64,000 nt of DNA from Lewinellaceae bacterium (GTDB taxonomy: Bacteria; Bacteroidota; Bacteroidia; Chitinophagales; Saprospiraceae), in contig JADJWX010000019.1 of the NCBI GenBank assembly GCA_016716135.1, positions 1 to 64,000 on the forward strand. Reading direction: 5' to 3'. Under the pieces are notes generated by a model. That model did not search any database, was not told the DNA's origin, and saw only the letters and a program-made list of their open reading frames with translations. The translations under genes were made by a program, and so were the position numbers. Positions 18,457 to 27,620 of the stretch are shown one piece after another; position 1 is the first letter of the stretch; each line of letters begins with the position of its first letter.

Positions 18457-19461
18457 ATGTTGCCCCGGCGTGCTTTTATCAAACAAACCGGCATAGCGCT
18501 CACCGGCATGGCGTTGCCATTACAAGTATTCCGCAATTCAGCGAAGCCTAAAATAATAGACAAAATGCAATATGATGTAATCATCGTTGGTGGCAGTTAT
18601 GCCGGACTGGCAGCCGCTATGACGCTGGGCAGGTCGCTGCGAAAAGTTTTAGTGATAGACAGCAGGGCGCCCTGTAACAAGCAAACCCCGCATTCGCATA
18701 ATTTCCTGACCAACGACGGCCAACCTCCGGCAGCAATTGCCAGGCGCGCGAAGCAACAGGTTCAGCAGTATGCTACGGTAAGTTTTCTGGATGCCCTGGC
18801 AACAACCGCCTTTAAGACGGAGAATGGGTTTGCGGTCGGCCTGGAGTCGGGCCAAACATTTGTAGCTAAGAAACTGGTCTTTGCAACGGGCATAAAAGAT
18901 GTTTTGCCCAACATACCGGGCTTGGCAGCGTGTTGGGGCATCAGCGTACTACATTGTCCGTATTGCCACGGTTATGAAGTGCGCAGCCAAAAGACCGGCA
19001 TACTGGCCAATGGTTATGATGGCTATGAATTTGCTGCGCTTATCGCCAACTGGACGCATGACCTCACCCTGTACACCAACGGGAAATCTACGCTGTCGGG
19101 TCAGCAAACCGCTGCGCTCGAAAAGCACAACATCAGCATCGTCGAGCATGAAATCGAGGGATTGAACCATAAAAAGGGGCATCTAGACCAAATCCTGTTC
19201 AAGGATGGCAGCACCGCAGCTGTGCAGGCTTTGTATGCGCGGGTCCCATTTATTCAACATACGGACATACCACAATCCTTGGGCTGCGCACCAACAGAGG
19301 AAGGGTATATTAAAGTCGATGCCGCGCAAAAAACCACCATCCCGGGGGTTTTTGCCTGCGGCGACAATGCCGGTCGTATGCGCACGGTCGCCAATGCAGT
19401 TGCCATGGGGACCACCACGGGTATCATGGTTAACAAAGAATTTATAGAAGAAACATTTTAA
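18457..19461 (+). CDS. Thioredoxin-reductase-like FAD/NAD(P) oxidoreductase with a twin-arginine-like leader
   Basis: From residue 37 (MQYDVIIVGGSYAGLAAA, FAD-binding GxGxxA variant) the protein follows the thioredoxin-reductase fold. It has the redox dithiol HCPYCHGYE (about 165), a second nucleotide region (ILANGYDGYEFAA) and the FAD-closing motif PGVFACGDNAGR. It lacks the usual NAD(P)-binding GGGDSA form, so the electron donor is unclear. The first 36 residues (MLPRRAFIKQTGIALTGMALPL) look like a Tat signal (RRxFxK plus a hydrophobic stretch). The usual family start would be the Met at 18565. The 4-bp gap to the upstream gene supports the longer start, which would place a folded flavoprotein outside the cytoplasm. 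This is unusual and uncertain. Confidence 0.8.
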   Translation: MLPRRAFIKQTGIALTGMALPLQVFRNSAKPKIIDKMQYDVIIVGGSYAGLAAAMTLGRSLRKVLVIDSRAPCNKQTPHSHNFLTNDGQPPAAIARRAKQQVQQYATVSFLDALATTAFKTENGFAVGLESGQTFVAKKLVFATGIKDVLPNIPGLAACWGISVLHCPYCHGYEVRSQKTGILANGYDGYEFAALIANWTHDLTLYTNGKSTLSGQQTAALEKHNISIVEHEIEGLNHKKGHLDQILFKDGSTAAVQALYARVPFIQHTDIPQSLGCAPTEEGYIKVDAAQKTTIPGVFACGDNAGRMRTVANAVAMGTTTGIMVNKEFIEETF

Positions 19462-19477
19462 ATAAAAGAAAACTATC

Positions 19478-20191
19478 ATGAACACGCAATCAACAGTAGG
19501 GTCGCACAGGACCAATGCTATCCTCACAGGTATATTTTACATCATTGCCACCAGCGCTGCCATCCTGGCACTGCCGTTCTATGAACCTGTATTGTTTCAG
19601 GCCGATTATCTGACTGGAGGGGCCGGGCAGGCACAAAGCGTTATTGTCGGGGCGTTATGCGAGCTATTGGTAGTGTGCGCCGCTGCCGGTACAGCTATCA
19701 TGCTATTTCCGTATGTGCGTCGGTACAACGAAAGTTTGGGTCTTGCTTATCTCTGTTTTCGATTGGCAGAAGCCATGCTGATCCTGGTGGGGCTGGTTTC
19801 GGTACTTGCCATGGTCACACTCAGCCAATCCTATTCAAGCGCGATTTCTCCCGATACTGCCGCTTATCTGGTAAGTGGTTCAGCCATGAAAGCTGTGCAC
19901 GATTGGACATTCATACTGGGTCCCAATTTTATGCTGGGAATCAATACATTTATCTATAGCATGGTGTTCACTCGCACCAATTTAATCCCAAAAAAGATTG
20001 CGGCATTTGGTGTGGTTGGCGCTGTGTTAATTTTCATTGCTGCATTGTTGGAAATGTTTGGCATTATTCAACAGATTTCTATAGAAGGAGCGCTATTTGC
20101 CTTTCCGATTTTTTTATACGAAATGATTTTAGCCGCCCGGCTGATTATCAAAGGTTTTAATAGTAAAAGCATACTGCTGCAACAGGCTTAA
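19478..20191 (+). CDS. DUF4386-family membrane protein
   Basis: This encodes 237 residues with about six hydrophobic helices. It begins with the family-like phrase TNAILTGIFYIIATSAAILA. AYLCFRLAEAMLILVGLVSVL follows in the middle, and the end reads LFAFPIFLYEMILAARLIIKGF. DUF4386 proteins are integral membrane proteins of unknown function. The gene starts 16 bp after the oxidoreductase and is the last member of the AraC-led set. No catalytic residues can be proposed. Confidence 0.8.
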   Translation: MNTQSTVGSHRTNAILTGIFYIIATSAAILALPFYEPVLFQADYLTGGAGQAQSVIVGALCELLVVCAAAGTAIMLFPYVRRYNESLGLAYLCFRLAEAMLILVGLVSVLAMVTLSQSYSSAISPDTAAYLVSGSAMKAVHDWTFILGPNFMLGINTFIYSMVFTRTNLIPKKIAAFGVVGAVLIFIAALLEMFGIIQQISIEGALFAFPIFLYEMILAARLIIKGFNSKSILLQQA

Positions 20192-20217
20192 TACATAAGC
20201 GGCTCCTCCAACATGCT

Positions 20218-21231
20218 CTAAAAATGCAACGCACGAAACCGCAAATCCCCCCTGCTGGTAAACTCCAGCGCCGGCGCCGGTATTTTGACAATGTTCAGCG
20301 TGCCGGCGAGCAGACGTAAAAACCGGTTCCGGAGCCCCAGCCGGGTGAGGTCAATGTCGAACGAAAGGTAAAACTGCCGGGTGCGGGGGTACAGGTCCGG
20401 GTCGAGGGCGTACACCTCGCAATCGGGGCCGGTGCAGTTGGCGTTGTTTTTCCAGGCATAGCCTTTTGCGACGTACAAATTTTCAGCGCCCATACCCACC
20501 GCCACGTTCAACCAGCGCGGCAGCCAGGTGGCGCGATCCGGAAAAAATGCGCGTGGGTTCATGGAAAGCCATACCGTGTTGGCATTGTAATTTTTTAAAA
20601 AAAGGCTGGCCGGGCCCGTCCCGAAAATATCGTCGGCACGGTGTTGCAGGGTGGTGGAACCGGTGCTCCCGGCCGGCGAAACGGGATAGATGGGGGCGGT
20701 GGGATAGTTTTTCGGCCAGGCGCTCACTTTCAGGGAAATGCGTTGCTCGTGCCAACCGATCTCCTGCGCCAGGAACAGGCTTGAACCGAGCAGGTTGGCG
20801 CCCATGTCGCTCCAGGAGAAACCGCCGGGTGTGGAGAGCCCGTCGAAAACTTCCAGCGTTGTCATCAAAACCTGCCCGCCGGCAAAGCCCGTCCAGGCTG
20901 CCGCATGTGGCCTGATGCCAGCCCATCGCGCAGCGGCGAACAGCCAGCGGCTTTGGTTGTAGGCCAGAAATCCGTGCCCCATTTTGTCCATCTGGTTCCA
21001 GTCGCCGAGGTCGTTGGTGGTATGAAAACGGCTGGTGGAGCCGTCTGCGACCCAGTCCCGGTGCAGGACCACCAGGGTGCTGCCGTAGAGCGCCGTTGCA
21101 GTGCCTACGCCTGCCCAAAGGCGGGCTTTGTGCAAGGTGTCGGCCGGTTGAAGCGAAAAGAAAGGCGGTTTTTGGGCGAGGAGGCAAATCGGCGCCAACC
21201 CGAAAAACAAGTAGAGCATGATACGTTGCAT
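20218..21231 (-). CDS. DUF2279 (YfiM-like) outer-envelope protein
   Basis: This encodes about 337 residues. It has a signal peptide (MQRIMLYLFFGLAPICLLAQ), followed by the DUF2279 pattern: YGSTLVVLHRDWVAD, NQMDKMGHGFLAYNQSRW (conserved DKxGH), and GGFSWSDMGANLLGSSLF. A C-terminal part follows with alternating beta-strand character (ARTRQFYLSFDIDLTRLG is close to the actual TRQFYLSFDIDLTRLG), typical of outer-membrane or periplasmic proteins. The function of the family is unknown. MQRIM is preferred over the Met at 21324, which adds 31 residues before the leader. It converges with the DUF4386 gene with 26 bp between them. Confidence 0.75.
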   Translation of the reverse strand: MQRIMLYLFFGLAPICLLAQKPPFFSLQPADTLHKARLWAGVGTATALYGSTLVVLHRDWVADGSTSRFHTTNDLGDWNQMDKMGHGFLAYNQSRWLFAAARWAGIRPHAAAWTGFAGGQVLMTTLEVFDGLSTPGGFSWSDMGANLLGSSLFLAQEIGWHEQRISLKVSAWPKNYPTAPIYPVSPAGSTGSTTLQHRADDIFGTGPASLFLKNYNANTVWLSMNPRAFFPDRATWLPRWLNVAVGMGAENLYVAKGYAWKNNANCTGPDCEVYALDPDLYPRTRQFYLSFDIDLTRLGLRNRFLRLLAGTLNIVKIPAPALEFTSRGDLRFRALHF

Positions 21232-21461
21232 ACAGGGAAAGGTCGTGTTCGCCGGGAACTGCAAGAACCGCACCGAAAATAGCGGAGGATGAAGGTCCGG
21301 TCTGGCGTTTGATTCTGCCTGCATTATCGCACGTTAAATCACTGAAATGATCAGCGAAGACGGCGGCACGTGTTTAGAACCCATCTCAAAACTGTGCGTC
21401 GCCAGTCCGACAAATTAACCCCGGCAGCACCGTACATTCGCAGACTAAATTCAATGCCCAA

Positions 21462-22187
21462 ATGGACAACACAGAAGCCCGCATCCAGGCCGAAGTTGAA
21501 AAGCGCCTGGCTGCTGTCGTTGCCGAGCAACAAAAACAATTCGCCGCCACCCTGGAAATGGTGCTAAAAAACGCTGTAGGCGGTGTGGAGCAAAGCAATG
21601 CCGGCCTCGAAGTCGAACGGAAAAAGCTCGAAAAAGAACTCGATGCTGCGCGCGAACTCCACGCCAAAGCCGAACGCGAAGGCGAAAAAATGGCCCTCGA
21701 AGCCTTTGAAAAACACCGGAAACAATGCGAAGAAGCTGCCCGGCTCGAGCTCCTCCGCAACCTGACGCGCATGCACATCGAAGTTGGCAAAACAACCCGC
21801 GACATCGCCGTTTGGCTCGATGTGCCGCAGGAGTTTGTGGAGAACATCCGGCGCATCGTGCAATCCACTGGAAAATACCGCAGCGAAAAGCCGCGCAAAC
21901 GGCTCGAAGGCAACCCGAAAGTGCGGCTCAGCAACCAGGGACGCGGCGGCACGGTTTATTTTGAAAGCCGTGAAACCCAATTCGACCTGTGGTGGGAAAT
22001 GGGCCACACCGCCCTCATCATTGTGGAAGTGCCGACGGAAGCGGATTGGGTTGCGCGGACCGGCCTGCCCCTTGACCGGCGCGACGAAACCCTGAATTTT
22101 ATCGGCGAAGCAATCGTCTTGCAGGAGGTTCCCTACGGCGGTTCCTTCATCGTCGGCGAAAATGTACTCTCCGTTTACTCCAAATAA
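21462..22187 (+). CDS. Unknown protein: N-terminal coiled coil, helix-turn-helix-like middle
   Basis: This encodes 241 residues without a signal peptide. Residues 1-95 are highly charged and heptad-like (EVEKRLAAVVAEQQKQF, KKLEKELDAARELHAKAE), predicting a coiled coil. Residues about 105-130 (GKTTRDIAVWLDVPQEFVEN) resemble a short helix-turn-helix of the kind seen at the start of transposase-derived or nuclease-like families. The last 90 residues look like alpha/beta sequence (TALIIVEVPTEADW). I do not recognise the family. It is followed after 11 bp by the membrane gene at 22199, so the two are probably one transcription unit. Confidence 0.6.
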   Translation: MDNTEARIQAEVEKRLAAVVAEQQKQFAATLEMVLKNAVGGVEQSNAGLEVERKKLEKELDAARELHAKAEREGEKMALEAFEKHRKQCEEAARLELLRNLTRMHIEVGKTTRDIAVWLDVPQEFVENIRRIVQSTGKYRSEKPRKRLEGNPKVRLSNQGRGGTVYFESRETQFDLWWEMGHTALIIVEVPTEADWVARTGLPLDRRDETLNFIGEAIVLQEVPYGGSFIVGENVLSVYSK

Positions 22188-22198
22188 AAACACTCAAA

Positions 22199-23224
22199 AT
22201 GGTCCTCCTTGGCAACATCCTCCTCGGCATCGCAGCCCTCCTTTTACTGGTTTTTACTTTCGAAACCTTTGGGAAATCTGCCCCCGGCGGCGATGCGGGC
22301 GTGGGCTGGGCCTGGACCATCATCCTGTACTATCTGGCGACCTTCGTTTGCCTGGCGCTGGTGGCGGGCATTATCGGCGCGCAGGGCGGCTTTGCCTGGG
22401 TGTCGACATCGGGCAGCGGCGCGCGCTTCCTGTGGGTGGCAGGCGGATTGCTGGTGGCCCTGCTGGGCTCCATGTTCGCAGGGTTTCGGGAAGGCGGGCC
22501 AATACTTTTCTGGCTGGGCAATTTTCTGCCCGCAACCATTCAACTGTTATTGATCATCGGCTTGGGCATATTGCTCAACGGTGGCACGGCCTACCGGCTG
22601 CCGCTGTTGGTGGCGGCAGGCTTGGGCGCAGTGCCTTGCGGACTGCTGTTGTCCATGAGCCTGAAAATAAAGGCAGAACGCTATGTTGCCGCCGCAAAGT
22701 CGATCGGCCAACCCGACCAAAACGACCTGCGGATGATCGGGGAAATCGAACGCCACGATGTTTCCAAAAACATCAGCAACCTACTCATCTTCACCGACTA
22801 CAACAAAGCAACATGGGTGCGCGAACCTGCCCTGGCCAAACTCAAATCGCGCCCCGACTGGCAGCAGGAACTGGCCCGGGGGCTGCAAGACCGCTGGGCG
22901 CCCGAGGTGTTCACCTTCCTGGCCGGCAATGCGGTGGACGACAAAAGTCTTTTTGCCGAACCGCTCCACGCCGGCATTCTGATGCAAGCCGAACTGATCC
23001 GCGAAAAAATCGGCGAAGCCTACCAGCAACACCATTTGTACAGCGGGCAATTCCTCTGGGAAACCGAGCGGGTGCTAAAAACGCTGGAACAATTTGAGGG
23101 CAACGGTCAGGACTACCGTCGCGAAATGCAGGCGCTCCGCGCGGCCTTCGATGCGCCCTGCAAGACGCAAAAACCGGATTTTGTTTGTCTGAAGGATTTG
23201 GACAAGTGGCTTAAGAAGCACTGA
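22199..23224 (+). CDS. Unknown membrane protein with a cytoplasmic helical C-terminal domain
   Basis: This encodes 341 residues. Five hydrophobic helices fill residues 1-160 (NILLGIAALLLLVFTF, IILYYLATFVCLALVAGII, FLWVAGGLLVALLGSMF, IQLLLIIGLGILL, PLLVAAGLGAVPCGLLLSM). A soluble helical domain of about 180 residues then includes FLAGNAVDDKSLFAEPLHAG and ends PDFVCLKDLDKWLKKH. The soluble part has HEAT-like regularity but no motif I can name. It lies directly downstream of the coiled-coil protein gene and probably shares its promoter. Confidence 0.6.
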   Translation: MVLLGNILLGIAALLLLVFTFETFGKSAPGGDAGVGWAWTIILYYLATFVCLALVAGIIGAQGGFAWVSTSGSGARFLWVAGGLLVALLGSMFAGFREGGPILFWLGNFLPATIQLLLIIGLGILLNGGTAYRLPLLVAAGLGAVPCGLLLSMSLKIKAERYVAAAKSIGQPDQNDLRMIGEIERHDVSKNISNLLIFTDYNKATWVREPALAKLKSRPDWQQELARGLQDRWAPEVFTFLAGNAVDDKSLFAEPLHAGILMQAELIREKIGEAYQQHHLYSGQFLWETERVLKTLEQFEGNGQDYRREMQALRAAFDAPCKTQKPDFVCLKDLDKWLKKH

Positions 23225-23704
23225 AAACCGGAACGGTGGCCAATATCTCGGTTTTCGTGTGTCAACCCCACCCCCATCCCCTCCCCCAGCGGGGAGGGGG
23301 GCTTGCCCTCAAACTAAGTCCTGATTCCGTTTTTGCAATCAAATAGTTACGCGGGATCAGGCTCCCCTCCCTGGGGGGGAGGGGATGGGGGTGGGGTTGA
23401 CTTCGGCGAAGCGAGAAGATTCAGCAATTAGGCAAACCCCTTTTTACACATTCAAATAATTTCAACCAACTATTGGATGACCGAATGCAGTGCAATCACA
23501 AATCGACTGTATGTTTTTTGAAACCCTGATTCGTATGCGGTATCCTGAATTTTGAAAGCACGCAAAATTCAGGACTCCTGTTAGCCCGGTTAATCGTTGT
23601 CCGGTGCTGGGGATTTCGGGCAGCAGGGGAAGGAAGGAGTAGGTAATGTTGAGGATGTTTTCGATGAAGGGGAGCAAATCGTAATTTGCGAATTGTCGAT
23701 ATTG
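23225..23704. other. Convergent gap holding two hairpins; otherwise nothing recognised
   Basis: This 480-bp gap separates the convergent ends of the 22199 and 23705 genes. It holds a C-rich/G-rich inverted repeat (23262-23400, listed separately) and a smaller hairpin, TCCTGAATTTTG / CAAAATTCAGGA (23543-23554 and 23563-23574). Short frames in the remainder show no protein-like sequence. Confidence 0.5.
23262..23400. repeat. Inverted repeat TCAACCCCACCCCCATCCCC
   Basis: Two perfect 26-bp arms (23262-23287 and 23375-23400) begin TCAACCCCACCCCCATCCCC and enclose 87 bp. Short secondary inverted G/C runs sit inside (GGGGAGGGGGGC and GCTCCCCTCCC). This type of C4/G4-rich inverted repeat is a common intergenic element in Bacteroidota and can also form G-quadruplexes. 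It lies between two convergent genes and may terminate both. Confidence 0.7.
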
Positions 23705-24538
23705 TTAAAACCTTCCAATAAAATTAACCGGTTCCAACAGACAAATAGCATCTAAACTTCCCGTGGCCCGAAACAGTTTTGGTGTCTTGCCAAATTCAAA
23801 GACCCTATACAGGTGAAAATGATCAACATGACGTTGCGAAAAGAGTAACTCGTTACGAGTGAGATAGATCGGGGTTTGTTTTCCCAATTTGGTGGTCTTC
23901 ACTTCAATATACCGATCAGTGCCATTCGTGTTTTTTGAAAGGATGTCGAAACCAGCACCATCACCTTGGTCATGCGAGACCCATTCAATTTTATCGGCTA
24001 ACGCATCTTTACCCTTTTGGAGCAGGCGCCAACGCTCGTAGGAAATCACCAGTTCCTCCCCTAATAAGCCTAACCGCCTATTGGTTTGTTCTATTTCCAG
24101 ATAGTTCGTTTTATTGATCCTAACCTTATACTCGGTGGAAGGTTCTGCTACACTTGTTGCAGGATTTGGACGGTCTTGTAACCAGTTTTGAAAATTAACA
24201 TGATCTGGCAAAGTCAACTGATCACTTGAAGCAAATAAGTCGAAGTCTTGTTCCAACTGTTTATTCGTAGCCAAGTATTCCAAAACAGCCGGTTCCAAGC
24301 TTTGCTGATAGTGTGTGCGGGGTTTGTATCCCAAAATGTATGGCCGGCCATATTTGATCAGGATAGCGCTGATGTTTTGATGCTTGAATTCGATGGCACT
24401 TTCGCTACGATCGTTTAGCCGTTGTTGTAGCGCCCGTCGGTAGACTGCCTTGGAATAGGGGGTCTGATTTATTTCCAGGGCCAGCATTTGGAAATAGGAG
24501 TGAAGGGTTTGGGTGATTTCGTGGTTGGACCAAGGCAT
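23705..24538 (-). CDS. DUF3883 (PD-(D/E)XK-like) protein with a nuclease-associated N-terminal module
   Basis: This encodes 277 residues with no signal peptide. The C-terminal 120 residues follow the DUF3883 pattern: LGLLGEELVISYERWRL, HDQGDGAGFDILS, RYIEVKTTKLG and YLTRNELLFSQRHVDHFHLY. The Asp in AGFDI and E-x-K in IEVKTT are the predicted nuclease-type active-site residues. The N-terminal 100 residues (EITQTLHSYFQMLALEINQ, EFKHQNISAILIKYGRPYI) resemble a module found at the front of several HNH and restriction-type enzymes. The family is linked to restriction and defence, so a DNA-targeting role is likely but not proven. No methyltransferase or partner gene is adjacent. Confidence 0.75.
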   Translation of the reverse strand: MPWSNHEITQTLHSYFQMLALEINQTPYSKAVYRRALQQRLNDRSESAIEFKHQNISAILIKYGRPYILGYKPRTHYQQSLEPAVLEYLATNKQLEQDFDLFASSDQLTLPDHVNFQNWLQDRPNPATSVAEPSTEYKVRINKTNYLEIEQTNRRLGLLGEELVISYERWRLLQKGKDALADKIEWVSHDQGDGAGFDILSKNTNGTDRYIEVKTTKLGKQTPIYLTRNELLFSQRHVDHFHLYRVFEFGKTPKLFRATGSLDAICLLEPVNFIGRF

Positions 24539-24648
24539 GAATTTGTGGATTAGCAGCCTTTTTTAGATAGTTCGAAATACTAATTGAATTGTCGACAACG
24601 TATGCTCGCACATACTTCGGAATCTAACCCGGTCAAGGCCCCACCCCG

Positions 24649-25199
24649 GCAAACGCATTAAAATATAACTGACCTCGGAGAGGTTAAATATTTGTAGCAT
24701 CCGGTCTATTAGAGCCAGGTTCACGACCTCGGTACCGGCGTGCAAAGGCAAGTTATATTTAGGATTCCCCTTTTCGAGCGGGCAGGTTCCTCGCTGCGCT
24801 CGGAATGACAAGGCTCATTGCGTAAAACATGGAGGGGCGGTAAATCCTGGTAAGGCAACATTGCGGCGCCCCTCCCCTTTGGCCCAACTGCTGCGGGTGC
24901 TCCTGAGGCCAAAATTGGGGGCGCCGTAATGTTCCGTTATTCCAAATCTTTCGCCCCCCAATTCTTAAAACGAGGTTTTGTCATTCCGAGCGCAGCGAGG
25001 AACCTGTACAAGCGAAAAGAGCGAGGTTGCTGTTAATTATAACTAATCATTGCACGCCGGTAGAGAGGTCGAATCAGTGTCGAATTATTTGACCGTAACA
25101 CAAATTCGACCTCTCCGAGGTCGTGAATCACGTCTTGTTCGATCCTTTTCTACAAATATTCGACCTCTCCGAGGTCGCTCGAGATTTTAATGCGTTTGC
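24649..25199. repeat. Foldback intergenic element, copy B (outer element)
   Basis: Inverted ends GCAAACGCATTAAAAT (24649-24664) and ATTTTAATGCGTTTGC (25184-25199) match exactly over 16 bp. Inside are GACCTCGGAGAGGT(T/C) copies near both ends and the inner element at 24733-25062. The arrangement copies that at 271-780. It fills most of the 842-bp gap between the DUF3883 gene and the S9 peptidase gene. Nothing else was recognised in 25200-25380. Confidence 0.75.
24733..25062. repeat. Inner TACCGGCGTGCA-bounded palindromic element, copy B
   Basis: The ends TACCGGCGTGCAA (24733-24745) and TTGCACGCCGGTA (25050-25062) are exact inverses. The interior has inverted copies of GGTTCCTCGCTGCGCTCGGA and a central G/C-rich inverted region around GGCGCCCC. 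It corresponds to the elements at 408-750 and 57088-57392. It is non-coding. Confidence 0.7.
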
Positions 25200-25380
25200 C
25201 CTGGGCCCAATCCTGTTCTTTCAGCATTTACAACAGCACGCCCGCCAAATATACCCCCGCCACCCCAATTCCCGAAACCTACGTTAGCCAACTGCCAGTT
25301 TTCAGACAGTTATCCATCCCTTCAGACAGCAGGGCCTATGTGCCTATGTGTTTAAAAATTGGAAGTCACATAAAACAGCC

Positions 25381-27384
25381 TCAAGGTTTGAGTTCCTTGC
25401 CGCCGTCTTTTCCAAGGTAATGGTTAAACCAACCGAGCGTGCGCTCGGCGACATCCAGGATAAATTTCGGTTCGCGGAAACCGTGCGGCTGCCTGGGGTA
25501 AGTGACCATTTGCGTCGGTACGCCCAGGCGCTGCAAGGCGCGGTGCAATTGGTAGCCCTGCTCGACCGGCACCCGGTCGTCGGCCATGCCGTGCACGATG
25601 AGGGTCGGCGTTTTGGCATTTTTAATGTGAAACATGGCCGAGTGCTTCGCATACACTTCCGGGTCGTCCCAAAATTCGCCGCCGAAATAACTGGGCAGGA
25701 AGCTGGGAATATCCGCTGTACCGTTAAAGCTCATCAGGTTGGTCACCGCAGCGCCCGCCATTACCGCCTTGAAGCGGTCGGTTTTGGTGATGATCATGGA
25801 GGTCATGTAGCCGCCGTAGCTCCAGCCCGTTTCGACGAGGCTGTCCGGATGCACCAGGCCGTCGGCGATCACTTTGTCTACCCCGGCCATGAGATCGTCG
25901 TAGTCGTTGTAGCCCCAGTCGCGGTAGTTGGCGCGCCGGAATTCGGTGCCGTAGCCGCTGCTGCCGCGCGGATTGGCCCGCAACACAAAATACCCCTCCT
26001 GCGCGTATGCCTGGACGGGATATACCGAACCCTGGCCGGTGAACCCCTGGGAATAAACGCCCGCCGGACCGCCGTGCACATTCAGGAGCATCGGGTATTT
26101 CTGGCCCGCGACGTAGCCGTGCGGGTAAGTCAGCAAGCCTTCGATAGTGAATTTGCCGTCTTTGGACTTCCAGGAAATGACTTCCGTTTTTGCCACGGTT
26201 TTTCCTTCCATATAGTCGGCATTGATATCGGTGAGTTTGCGGCCACGCATGTTGCCGAGACTGGCAATGTAGACGTCCGGCGGCATCTCAGCAGTTTGAA
26301 ACACATAACCGATATCGCCTTTTCCGTTCATGCTGACGCTGCCGAATACACCGGTGGCATTGGTGCTTATTTTTTTGATGGCGCTGCCGTCGACGGGTAG
26401 CGTGTACAATTGGGAGGTTGTGTGAAAGGGTTCTTCGAGCAGCACGTTTTTGCCGTCGGGTGTCCAGCCGATTATGTCGAAACGCTCGTCGGGGCTGCCG
26501 GCCAGGGTGCGCGGTTTACCACCTGCGGCAGCGATGACATTGACCCGGATCTTTTGGGCCCAGTTGATATCGCCGTTGGCGGATTCATAGGCGATCCATT
26601 TGCCGTCGGGCGAGAAGCGCGGCGAACCGTCCAGGCCCGGATTTACCACGAGCGGAACAATCGCACCGCTGTCGGCGGGCATGGTGGAAATATCCATGGT
26701 CGGCCAGGTATCTACCCAGGGCGCGTCCTGGTGCGCAAAAACGATCGTTTTGGAATCGGGCGACCAGTCGTAGCCCATTACGTGAAAATCGGCGTCGGTC
26801 AGGCGTTGGATCGGGTAGTTGCCCTTGTCGTTTTTCGTCAGGCTGACGGTGAAGAGTTGCGCTTTTTGATAGTCATCCACCACATCCCAATCCTGTTTCT
26901 GTTTGCGGGCTTTGGCTTCAGCGGCCGGCAGGGTATCGGTCATGGTGAAAGCGATGCGCTTGCTGTCGGGCGCCCAGCGGTAGGTGCGCACCCCGTTTTC
27001 GGCCGTGGTCAGTTGTTCCGCCTCTCCACCGGCAAGGCGCAGGATGTACAGCTGATTTTTACCGTCGTCGCCCCGGGCGGAGGTGAAGGACAGGAATTGT
27101 CCGTCGGGCGAGAATTGTGGATTGTTGCAGGACTTGTCGCCAAAGGTGAACTGGAGATTGGATTTTCCATCGGCGGAAACCACCCAGATATGGCTGAGGA
27201 AGTCGGAGTTCTTGTCGTCCATGCGGGCTGTGGAAACGGTGTAGGCGATGCGCTGCCCGTCGGGCGAGATGTCGGCATCACCCACGCGTTTACATTGCAT
27301 CATTTCGGCGGGCGTCCATTGCTGGGCGACGAGGAAGAGGGGGGCGAGTACGATAGCCGGGGCTATCCACAGAAGTTTTTTCAT
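25381..27384 (-). CDS. S9-family serine peptidase (dipeptidyl/acylaminoacyl peptidase type)
   Basis: This encodes about 667 residues. A signal peptide (MKKLLWIAPAIVLAPLFLVA) is followed by an N-terminal beta-propeller of TolB/WD40-like blades (SPDGQRIAYTVS, SPDGQFLSFTS, APDSKRIAFTM, SPDSKTIVFAHQD, SPDGKWIAYES), then an alpha/beta-hydrolase domain (about 400-667). The catalytic Ser is in GWSYGGYMTSM, Asp in HGMADDRVP and His in RQPHGFREP. The length and layout fit secreted S9 oligopeptidases that degrade short peptides in the periplasm. MKKLL is chosen over the Met six codons earlier because it directly starts the leader. The gene has no operon partner. Confidence 0.9.
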   Translation of the reverse strand: MKKLLWIAPAIVLAPLFLVAQQWTPAEMMQCKRVGDADISPDGQRIAYTVSTARMDDKNSDFLSHIWVVSADGKSNLQFTFGDKSCNNPQFSPDGQFLSFTSARGDDGKNQLYILRLAGGEAEQLTTAENGVRTYRWAPDSKRIAFTMTDTLPAAEAKARKQKQDWDVVDDYQKAQLFTVSLTKNDKGNYPIQRLTDADFHVMGYDWSPDSKTIVFAHQDAPWVDTWPTMDISTMPADSGAIVPLVVNPGLDGSPRFSPDGKWIAYESANGDINWAQKIRVNVIAAAGGKPRTLAGSPDERFDIIGWTPDGKNVLLEEPFHTTSQLYTLPVDGSAIKKISTNATGVFGSVSMNGKGDIGYVFQTAEMPPDVYIASLGNMRGRKLTDINADYMEGKTVAKTEVISWKSKDGKFTIEGLLTYPHGYVAGQKYPMLLNVHGGPAGVYSQGFTGQGSVYPVQAYAQEGYFVLRANPRGSSGYGTEFRRANYRDWGYNDYDDLMAGVDKVIADGLVHPDSLVETGWSYGGYMTSMIITKTDRFKAVMAGAAVTNLMSFNGTADIPSFLPSYFGGEFWDDPEVYAKHSAMFHIKNAKTPTLIVHGMADDRVPVEQGYQLHRALQRLGVPTQMVTYPRQPHGFREPKFILDVAERTLGWFNHYLGKDGGKELKP

Positions 27385-27473
27385 AGAAAGATTGTTTGTC
27401 AAATGGATGGCATCGAAGGTAGGGAATTTTTGAACGTGCCGGCATTACGGCCTGCTCACTTGCTCCCAGCGAA

Positions 27474-27557
27474 ATCAGTCGCGCTGCTATACCGGTAATG
27501 TTCTGTCACTTCCACCCGGTTGGCACGCACCGGATTTTGGTGGATGTACACCAGGGG
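27474..27557 (-). pseudogene. Remnant of a REP-associated (Y1/IS200-like) transposase C-terminus
   Basis: Read on the minus strand it gives PLVYIHQNPVRANRVEVT and then EHYRYSSATD, the conserved tail of RAYT transposases (YIHxNPVRAxxV...Y.YSSA). The catalytic N-terminal part with the HUH motif is absent. The same tail follows the comM fragment at 37838-38085 and the intact comM at 50299. A short repeat (ATATCCAATATCCAACAAGG) separates it from the comM fragment. Confidence 0.65.
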
Positions 27558-27620
27558 AATATCCAATATCCAACAAGGAATTTCCAATGTCCAAGTGATT
27601 TACAAAGGGCCGGAAGCACG

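Noticed and set aside
20483..21187. 234-residue minus-strand frame within the DUF2279 gene
   Set aside because: It is on the same strand but in another reading frame; the DUF2279 motifs lie in the main frame.
21370..21567. Short plus-strand frame before the coiled-coil gene
   Set aside because: It overlaps the start of the better-supported gene and has no leader or motif.
23462..23677. 71-residue minus-strand frame before the DUF3883 gene
   Set aside because: It has no recognisable domain or leader and overlaps a hairpin; kept as non-coding.
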